Below are positions 56,186 to 64,000 of a stretch of 64,000 nt of DNA, piece after piece. This DNA is from Tricholomella constricta (lineage: Eukaryota > Basidiomycota > Agaricomycetes > Agaricales > Lyophyllaceae). Positions within the stretch are counted from its first letter, which is position 1, and every line of letters begins with the position of its first letter. The notes beneath the pieces were generated by a model. The model was given only the letters and a program-made list of their open reading frames with translations. It did no database searches and was not told the DNA's origin. A program made the translations under genes and the position numbers. The stretch covers positions 186,001 through 250,000 of the forward strand of contig JAACJP010000033.1 in the NCBI GenBank assembly GCA_013368375.1, given 5' to 3'.

Positions 56186-57838
56186 TCTCAATCTCCAATC
56201 TTCAATCTCAATCTCAATCTTGGTTTCTTTCTGTTCGGTCTGGATTGATCTGTCTTATTCAATTCTGGGGACCCTTGTGTCTTTTCTTTTCTTTTTTTCT
56301 CCCTGTGTGTGCATCGATCGGATTGGATTTCTTGCTTGCTTGCTCGCTTGAATATGCTGTGTGGCTCTCTGCTCTCTCTGTATCTGTCAAGTATTTAACG
56401 ATTAATATCCCCATGTCGCTAACGCCCCATAAAATGAATGCCAACGTTTCATGTCCTCGAGAGATCGGCGAGGTGTGTTCGTGTGCCCGTCGAGTCGCCC
56501 GTGCATCTTGCCCATAATATCATCATCAGCTAAATAAGTTCCATCAGACGAAATTCCGAGGCTTTTCGTTTGGCCTTCGAGCATCATTGGATCGATCAAT
56601 TCAGCAGTGTCCCGGACAACCAACGAAAAGGAACTTTTGTCTCTATTTTGGCTTTATTGTCAAGTTTGGTTGTTGTGATGAAGTGTCCTTTGTGGACACG
56701 CCAATCTTCTTTGTTCTGGATACGACGCTACTACGAGGACAGCGCCATGGCTGGTGAGTGACGGATAGCTGTTATTCAGCTGAACAACTTTTCCAACGGG
56801 CCCTTCCATCTGCACATACAGAGACTATGACAAAAATTTCAAGGTCTATATGCACACAGCCTGGTCGATTTACATCTCCATGGTGGACGATTCAAAGGGA
56901 AGAATGCACTGCATTGAGCCTCTAATATCGGTGAACCCGTTTGGGGCACAGAGCAAAGGCCTCATCGAGCTCGCCCTACACGAGCAGGCCATAGCCATGT
57001 GGCGTCTGATAATCTTCAAGTTGCACAGTTCCGAGTCGCACACTGGTCCTACAGATCCCTTGCCCCAATTGACCACGCTATCCAAATCTATGTTCCAATC
57101 ACGGACTGTCGAAGACCTCTTTGGCCGATGGGTTTAACCCACAGCCTTCCGATTATCAGCATCCCTGGGCAGTTGGCTTTTATCGGCAAAGATCTCCTGA
57201 CTCCATGCCCCAAGCTGGATGATCAGTTTCAAATCTCCTTCCCTCTCCAGTTGGTGTACAAGCCCTTATTCGGACCTCCCTCAACTTCAAACATGCCTTG
57301 TGTCCACCAACCTCAAGCCATGCGAGGAGCTCGGATCAATCTGCTCGAGCTATTTCAGGAGGATGAAGAACAGCTGATCCTGTTGTCTTCAACCATGTTC
57401 ATTACCCCATGAACATATGGGCACATCTCGACGCGGGCTTAGGAGCAGCTTCGCCATTCAGGCGAGCATTTTCATGGGCTGGCATCGAATGTTGAGGTGT
57501 AAATTGGTCCCCCGGGCGAGCTAGTAACTGTACGACGAGGCTATGAGCTATGGCACAGCCCTCAATCCCCAGAGTTTTATTGATTATTTATATGTAATGA
57601 AGCCATAGTCCGCATAATCGGCTACTGTACCATGCACCCTGTCACATATTTTACTTGGAGAATGCTGACATGCCATGACTCCGAGTCGTGTCGGATACAT
57701 TGCGAGAACCTCAAACCGATTTACAGCAGAATTATACTCGCCGCTCTAAATCTGATAAGACCTCCAACTCAAAAAAGCTACATTATGTGGTGCCGGGTCA
57801 TACCATTCAGTGTACGGACCCCACCTGATGCTGACACC
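56186..57838. other. 1.65-kb interval without a supported gene
   Basis: It holds the CT-rich 3' flank of the proline-rich gene (56,190-56,400) and several frames of 60-140 codons without recognisable patterns. It may contain old transposon or gene remains next to the KDZ element. Confidence 0.4.
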
Positions 57839-57947
57839 GTTTTGCAAGATAGACTGATATCACAGTCAAGGTGTTTTGCAAAGTGGACCGACAATTACTG
57901 TTGCCCCCGTTTTGCAAAGTGACTGGCATCACAGTCACTTTGCAAAA
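57839..57947. repeat. Terminal/subterminal palindromic repeats of the KDZ element
   Basis: The motif GTTTTGCAAAGTG occurs at 57,873-57,885 and 57,909-57,921, with a partial copy at 57,839-57,847 and an inverted copy at 57,936-57,947. A perfect 16-bp inverted repeat (TTTTGCAAAGTGACTG, 57,910-57,925, and its complement at 57,932-57,947) encloses a 6-nt loop. A smaller palindrome GACTG-ATATCA-CAGTC lies at 57,852-57,867, 69 bp before its twin GACTG-GCATCA-CAGTC. Confidence 0.75.
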
Positions 57948-58020
57948 GCCTCTCGCATCAATACCAAGCGCGCTTGATCTTGCAACCGCCTCATCGTCGC
58001 CTGCGCCTGCCTCCTGCCCG

Positions 58021-58080
58021 CGCCTTCCGCCCTCCCGCCTTCCGCCCTCCCGCCTTCCGCCCTCGCGCCTTCCGCCCTCG
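58021..58080. repeat. 15-bp tandem repeat, 4 copies
   Basis: CGCCTTCCGCCCTCC is repeated four times (last base C or G), between the terminal palindromes and the transposase stop codon. Confidence 0.9.
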
Positions 58081-58182
58081 CGCCTCCTGCCGCGCCAACT
58101 CACCGCGCCTCCTGCCTCGTTGTGCCCCGCCTTACTTCTTGGCATTCTAGTTTTTTCAATAAATATATTTTATTTTGGCGAA

Positions 58183-61100
58183 TTAATCATCATCGAGCTC
58201 GTTGAGCTCGGGCGGTACAACGTCCACGCCCAGACCTAATTCAACATACTGAGGTACGAATCGCCATATATAGCTACAGTGATCCTTCATTGAGCGAAAC
58301 TGCGAAGCCTGCCGCGCAGCGTAGGCATGAAGAGCCTCGAGCATCGCGCCGTCCTTCTCGACGAAGCACATTGCCGCCGGCCGCTGCTCCCACTTCACGG
58401 CCATCGACTCAAAAAACTCCAGAACTCTTCGCATTTCCTCCAGTAAGAGCTGCACCTCCTCTGACCATCGATCCGCCCGGGCCTTGCTCTTGCACCACTC
58501 AATACGTAGTACTATGATGAAAGAAACGTATCAGCGTACAAAGCAGTCAAAGAATATATAACTCACTGTCTTGTAAGCCCTCCTCGCAGTCTAGTTGTGA
58601 ACCGGCTCCGTAACGGGTCCAGATCCAGGAAATGGTTCGACGACCCTCGGATTCATCGTTGTTGCCCGAGAGCTGCTTGATGTCGCTATCCGCTAGGAAT
58701 GGGAACGACGCATTCCAGCCCACCTTTCCCAACATCTCTGCCAGCCTGCAAAGAGCTTCCCGTGCAACACGATACTTGCGTGCTGCTGCATCGATCTTTA
58801 CCTTCACCTGCTGAATGATGCCGCGTGATCGAGTGTTGTGGTGTTGGCCACGCTGAAAGCGGTCCTTGTCGATGTAAAGATACGCTTGGAGGCGCAATCC
58901 CTCCCGAAGCTCGTCCAGTGCGTCATTGGCCTGCGACTGGCGTAGCATCCATTCCATTTCCTGTAACCGCGTGTCGCACGGAAGCTGGCGTGGGATCGAC
59001 GAGGGCAGCATGAGAGGGATCTTCTCTGCCAGATGGTCATCCTGGTCTTCGGCAGTTTTCGAACGCGCCAAGGAGAGGGCAGGGATGTAGAGGTGCTCGA
59101 TGTCGATCCACGCATTGATCTTGCGCTTGAGGATGTTCCGCCAAACCTGTATACGCATATTTTGAATGTCAGTGGAGTGCGGGCCTAACTCAGCCGCATT
59201 GACCGTAAGGCGGCGCCTAGCAAGTCAAAAGAAGGCGTCAATACTTCCAAAAAAGATGTAGAAGATACTATTGCTACTCACTGTTGCTCTTCGAGGTCGA
59301 TGCCGAGCGTGATCAGCTGGCTAGCTGATACTGTCTCATGTAAGACATAGGCGCTTCCTTGGGTAAGATCAGCGGCATCCTGCTTGGCCAGCTCACGCCG
59401 AACGCCATCCTGAGATAGAGCTGACCATCTGTTAGCTCAGCCTTATCGAAGTTTGCGACCATACATACCTTTGTACCGTGACTCGAAGGGGTTTGGATTG
59501 CAGTGGTCCTCCAGCCATAGCTTGAGTTCGATCCTCCAAGGCGCCACGTGGGCTTCTTCTAGGCCCATTTCGAACTGGTGGTAGCGAAATGTTTGTTCGC
59601 TACGCTCAGCAACGGCAACTTTGACTTTTCGAAGAAGCGAAATGCCTGTACATGTTCGCAACGTGAACAAATGTTCGCAACGTAAACAAATGTACGCAAC
59701 GTACCCATAAGCACTGTCTTCTTCCAATTCCAATCGCCGAAATGGTCGTCGAGAGTATCTTGTCGAGATCCTGGGCCCATCTCTCATGTACTTGTTGCGG
59801 TAGGATTAATGTGCGACCAACCACGTTCTGGGGCTTCGCCGTCCGTGCGTCCCACATGAGTATTGAAGTTGAATGAGAATACGGTCTGGCACGCCATGAT
59901 GTGTGCAGGGAGGTGGAATTTCGGAATGAGAAAGATCATGAACCGCTGGCCGTTTTCATCGTATTGGGTCCATCGACGGTATTTCTTGTAGCGCTGCCAG
60001 ATCTTGACACTCCATTGGCAAACAATATCATAGGACACGACGAGCTCCACTTGATCAGAGTCTTCAAGGCTTGACCAGAAGAGATAGTCCATGTTCACGT
60101 AGCTGTTTTGGGCAAAAATTGTGGACTTATACGCGTCAGATATTTATTTGAAAACATACCGCTCAGATCGCTGAAGATCACCCACGGATTTGGGACGCTT
60201 CACATCATGGTGAGCACAGTCAATCGTTCCGACGCCGGTCGCTGCAAGCCCCTTAGTCGAATGCTCAGCATCTACAGCTTTGTGATTGGAGCATGTTGAA
60301 GGCTAACGAAAGAAATCAATATTGTTCATGTATAATGCCCGAAAAAGTGACGTACATCTTGAATGATTAGCGTACCAAACTCATTCAAGAAGTCCACGTA
60401 TTCCTGGCGCCTCACAAAATACGACATTCCATCGCCGAGGGCAGGGTCAGCCACAGAGTTCGAGACATGCTTTCGTTTGAGACGAAAATTGGCGTCTAGT
60501 GCAACGAACAAACGATAGAGCCATCTGAAGATAATGATTAGATGGCCCACGGAGAGCAAATCACCGCTTACCGTTGATCATCGGGTGCATTCTGCCAATC
60601 TGGCGGAAGGTTCAAACCGGGCTGTGGGCATGCAGGACACAGCACTGCACACTCTCCCTGCTTGGTACCTACCGCCCCCGTTGGGTCATGGCCTCGTCCA
60701 AAGCGCTTGAGCATCTTGACATGGCGATATTCCCGGACCATGCGCATGAACGCCGAGTAGTGATCCTTTGTAGTAAATCAACCATTAGGGATTAGCAATG
60801 GCATGTACACAAAGCACGTACCTTGACCTTGTCAACTCCTACATTATCCGTTAAGCGCGCCAAAGCATTGTAAAATTCGAAGCTTGAGGCCTTGGACTCG
60901 AAAGTCAACAAGTGAAAATGTTTGAGGACGGAGAACGTTGCGGCAGATTTCGGTTGGGTAACCGTAGCAGGAAACCAGCGAAAGCGAAGGAGTTGAATGA
61001 AGTGGAGCTGCGCCGTCTGACAGTCGCAAAAATCCAGCGCCACCTCATGAATTCCGTTGACGTGCACGACAACGAAGTCGTTGGCAAAGGCAGGCTTTGG

Positions 61101-61867
61101 GTTGGAGCACGCCTCGCCGACTCTGTGCCCAAGCTGAATGCGTAGCCCAAGCGACTTGAGGGATGCCTTCTTGAAAAAGCTGCCGTTCCAGGCCTGGATG
61201 AGGCATTGTCAGGTTGCGAATTCGTGCGAAAAAAGGAGCCCTCACCTTCAGCCGATGCAGGCTATTTCGGCAGTGTGCAGCCAGGGTGCACTCATGGCAC
61301 AACAGCTGCCCACCTTCGCAATCCTCACACTGGTATCTCGGCTCTCCAGCACCACACTCTGGACAAAGCTGATCAAGGTGTTCGCCTCTTCCATCCCATC
61401 GAATATCTTCCGCGACAAACATATCGCGATCTGGGATCCAGCACATCAGTGGATTGTCCTGTCGTTAAATAATATAGTTAGCAACTAGAAGTTGTTCAAT
61501 AGAAAGTAGGACTCACAGCTCTTCGCCGGGCGCGTGGTGCTACAACAGTGTCTTCGAGATGATCAAGGTACGCTGGATCGACCCACTGAGCATCGCTGGG
61601 AGCAGAAACGTTGGTCGGTTCGTAATCTGAGATAGACGGCTCGACCACAGAGCTCAGAGGAGGGCCCGGCTGTTTGCTAGGGGACACACAGATGGGGTGA
61701 TAACTGGTCGAGGAGCCAAGGTTTCCGCTTGGGAGAGTGTGGTAGCGTGTGAGGGGAATATGAATGGGACGCGGGGGAGGAGTCTCAGCCCGGTTAAATT
61801 CGGGCAAAGCATGAGCGCGAAGCTGAAGATTTTGATTTTTTTTCTTCGAACGTCTCTTCGTTGACAT
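58183..61867 (-). CDS. KDZ transposase with CxC2-type cysteine cluster, 11 exons, 1,044 aa
   Basis: This is the transposase of the element. Exons: 61867-61517, 61458-61246, 61193-60822, 60765-60572, 60524-60356, 60302-60160, 60102-59705, 59645-59477, 59428-59282, 59216-58567, 58511-58183; all joins are in phase. The N-terminus is basic (KRRSKKK). A Cys/His cluster (CPEC, CEDC, CHEC, then H and C) is the CxC2 type found with KDZ transposases. The core has DHYSAFMRM, CPACPQPGLNLP, LFVALDANFRL (first Asp), STCSNHKAV, GTIDCAHH, VGDLQRSER, VNMDY, SYDIVCQW (second Asp), IPKFHLPAH, GRTDGEAPERGW (Glu), STREMGPGSRQDTLDDHFGDWNWKK and LGIDLEEQQ. A long helical tail follows. No stop or missing catalytic residue was found, so it may be functional. 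Confidence 0.93.
59646..59704 (-). repeat. Transposase intron 7 made of a 19-bp tandem repeat
   Basis: The 59-bp intron is almost entirely three degenerate copies of a unit around CGTTGCGAACATTTGTT, with the GTACGT donor and GTACAG acceptor formed by its first and last copies. Confidence 0.7.
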
Positions 61868-62150
61868 GTTGATCACCTACGCCTCTGAAGTTTAGCAAAA
61901 ATTTCTGTCACTCCAGTGCAATGCAGAATGTACTTACAACGTTGGGCAGAAAACATTCATGGGCCGAAGGCAGTGCCCCAGAGTCTTGGAACATCGCACA
62001 AGTAAATCCGGCGGAATCGGTTGTATTGAAGTTGACATGTGAACCACCTAGAATAACACATGGTGGCGCAAGATACAGGGCAGAAGATCGTCGGCAAGAA
62101 ACATGCATTCGAAATAAGCTATGGCAATCAGTAAATACATCACGTCCAAA
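61868..62150 (-). promoter_or_regulatory. Interval between TET/JBP and KDZ transposase genes
   Basis: 283 bp upstream of the transposase ATG; presumed transposase promoter and 3' flank of the TET/JBP gene. No other gene supported. Confidence 0.45.
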
Positions 62151-63919
62151 TTAAGAAGCGCCCGTCGATATGTCACGCCGATCCCTCTCCAGATTTTCAA
62201 GCAGGGAGAACAGCTGGAGGCCCTCCTTCGTCCGCTCTGCATCGTCACCGTCAAACTTGCGTTTCAAGGTGTGGCCCACCTTGGTCTTGCTCAGCGATCG
62301 AGCGGTTCATCCGCCATATTTGACCCATCGAAAAAGGCCTCCGGCACAGTATTGGCTGATGGACACCCTGCCCTCACCCTTCTGAATAGGGGTATTACCA
62401 TGACGAAGGATGCTCGAGGGAATCAGAATGGTGGCGCCTGGTGGAAATTCGATCACGAGGCCAAGATCGAACAAAATCAAATGGCCGCCTTTCTTCGGGT
62501 CAAAAGAGCCGCCGGAAGTGAGCGCGCACATGCCATACGCGACGTTGCCGGGATCGGTGTGGTCAAGCGTGACACTTTCGGGGCCCATGTTGAAGCTGGC
62601 GGCCGGGAAAATGCTGTTCGAGAAATTGACGCGAAGGTCTTTCTCCATGGCGTGTAATTGTGCTAAGTTCGACGCATAGTGCTTGTATAGCTTCGGTGCA
62701 TAGAAAGCGAATGCACCTGTCAATCATTTTTGTAAGTAAGTCATCTAAAGTACAGGAAGGAACGCACTAGATTGAAACCCTGCAATCCGTCGGATATTTG
62801 GATCATCCAACAAGGAATCAAGGAGCTCGCGCCTGTCCTTGGGATGCACTAGGTTACCGGGTTTCTGATGGATACGCGCTTAGTGGTAGATTAAGGTATT
62901 GATGTGCAGAAACTTACCACTTGCCCTCCTCCATGTGATACACCAGTCGCCAATGCGACAAAGCGGCCTCAGCGATGGTCCACTTGCGTCGTGTCGAAGA
63001 GTCCGTGCTGTTCGCCCTGAAGGCGAGCATTCGTCATTGACTTCTCGGCCGCTGACACCACCGATGCCCAGGATGGATCGCTGGGAGTACCAGCTAGAAT
63101 GACGATTGCACGGCCATCCTTGTCTGTGATGGCATGCGGTGTGCTTTCATAGTCGGGAGTCAGTCAGTGGTGAAAGATGATGTCGGCGCATGGATACTCA
63201 CCGCCCGTCCCATGGAAAAACCTGAAGCCCTTCCTTCTGAGCGTCCTTGAGAGTCCACGGAGTTTTCTTGAGCGACTCGAGGCGAGAGCCCACCCACCGC
63301 CCAGATGCAGCCGGGAGGCTGGTTGAGTCATGCAAGGTGCGCAGGAAGGGAAGGCCCACAGCGTTCAACCTTGGCGTACCACGAGGGACGTAGTCCTTGG
63401 CGTGCATGGCTCTTTGAGCCTTGCGTTGCATGCTGCGCCGAGCCTTCGACCGGGATTTGTTGCGGGGTTCTCGATACCGCTGCCTTCGCTTGCTGAGAAT
63501 GCGCTGGGGTCAGCAGCCGTCGGCATTGAGGATTCATTCAGCAGAGAGGTCATCTGGCTAGCAGAGGAGCTTACGGCACAAGCCACCATGGAGCGTGCTG
63601 CCAGAGAATGGTTCGGTGAGGAGGGGCACTTGACGAAGGCGCGACGCGTTGGCAGTGGCACCACAGGGCGGGGTGCGGTCCCAGGAGAGGATGGCTGCAT
63701 ACCTTCTATACCTTCTTCATCCCCCTCGCCCTCAGCAGTGTGCTCGTGCTCGGACTGCGCCTCGATCGCCATGGATAAAAGGGATTGAATGCATATCGGG
63801 GTTTCCACGTTGACGAGTCCTGGAGAGAATGAAGAGAAAACGGCGCCAGAGCGCGTCTAGAAATACGGTACATTAACCCAATAGGAAGTGAGATTATCAG
63901 TACGTACTGTTCGTTCCAT
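62151..63919 (-). pseudogene. TET/JBP-family 2OG-Fe(II) dioxygenase, broken by two in-frame TGA codons
   Basis: An intact copy would oxidise 5-methylcytosine or thymine-type bases. The 3' exons are clear: YVPRGTPRLNAVGLPFL, GRAIVILAGTPSDPSW, GGGQ/KPGNLVHPKDR, IRRIAGFQS, FYAPKLYKHY. The catalytic core then has FNMGPESVTLDHTDPGN (iron-binding His and Asp), GGHLILFDLGLVIEFPPGATIL, RHGNTPI (second iron His) and RVSISQY (2OG-binding Arg). Two TGA codons interrupt it: at 62,971-62,969, within the conserved HR-x-GRF...GGGQ block, and at 62,309-62,307, after GLFRWVKYGG. After the latter the same frame runs on 52 codons (RSLSKTKVGHTLKRK ... STGAS) to TAA at 62,151. Introns are 50-60 bp. The 5' exons (63,400-63,919) could not be joined with certainty. 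Confidence 0.8.
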
Positions 63920-64000
63920 AGCAGGGAGGTTGGAGGACAGGAGTGCGTCAAGCCAGCTGTAAGGAAAGGGAATAAGCATTGGCCCCTGAAACCAGCGTGA

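Larger units (their letters stand above)
57839..64000 (-). mobile_element. KDZ-superfamily DNA transposon carrying a TET/JBP gene (right end outside window)
   Basis: This is a cut-and-paste type transposon of the Kyakuja-Dileera-Zisupton group, known in mushroom-forming fungi for its association with TET/JBP dioxygenases. On the - strand, from upstream: a TET/JBP-type gene (broken), then a KDZ transposase (intact). Palindromic repeats at 57,839-57,947, just past the transposase stop, probably mark the left terminus. No matching repeat is seen up to base 64,000, so the other end lies beyond the window and the target-site duplication cannot be checked. Confidence 0.82.

Noticed and set aside
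58021..58080. Regular short repeats, possible CRISPR-like array
   Set aside because: The 15-bp units are contiguous with no spacers, and the genome is eukaryotic.
62121..62657. 178-codon frame on the + strand
   Set aside because: It is antisense to the clear TET/JBP catalytic exon and has no recognisable content.

Overview
The window looks like nuclear DNA of a basidiomycete fungus, most likely an Agaricomycete. Genes are dense, lie on both strands, and are cut by many short introns (about 41-100 bp, mostly 47-65 bp) with GTRNGN donors, CTAAC/CTGAC-like branch sites and YAG or often AAG acceptors. Its mobile elements are also typical of these fungi: Tad1-like LINEs whose ORF2 carries an RNase H domain, and a KDZ DNA transposon linked to a TET/JBP dioxygenase gene. 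I saw no bacterial or organellar features.

Layout. Positions 1-6279 hold the 3' part of LINE-A on the + strand (end of ORF1, complete ORF2, 3' UTR hairpins, A21 tail). From 6.7 to 35.6 kb is an ordinary gene block: an unknown Ser/Thr-rich protein, a possible Sld7 replication regulator, an EthD-like gene remnant, a PD-(D/E)XK nuclease-kinase fusion, glucosidase II alpha (GH31), two low-complexity unknown proteins, a HIT hydrolase, APC10/Doc1, a sirtuin, a saccharopine-dehydrogenase-like reductase, an RS-rich protein, a Tvp38/VTT membrane protein, the E1-like Uba4/MOCS3 and an otubain. From 35,753 to 44,418 is LINE-B, a complete element on the - strand with a perfect 15-bp target-site duplication. 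From 44.6 to 56.2 kb come a coiled-coil protein, a Cdc15/Imp2/Hof1-type F-BAR-SH3 protein and a large proline-rich protein. From about 57.84 kb to the window end is a KDZ transposon on the - strand: palindromic end repeats, an intact 1,044-aa KDZ transposase in 11 exons, and upstream of it a TET/JBP-type 2OG-Fe(II) dioxygenase gene broken by two in-frame TGA codons.

How the pieces fit. The host genes are mostly housekeeping (ER glycoprotein trimming, cell-cycle ubiquitylation, tRNA thiolation/urmylation, cytokinesis, deubiquitylation) and share no pathway; neighbouring pairs mainly share short divergent promoters (12,629-12,798; 27,418-27,543; 31,445-31,746). The most notable content is in the transposons. 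(1) A KDZ-TET/JBP element has kept its transposase but appears to have lost its DNA-modifying enzyme through CGA-to-TGA-type changes. (2) LINE-B appears to keep two host-type spliceosomal introns, one extending ORF1 and one supplying the only upstream AUG of ORF2.
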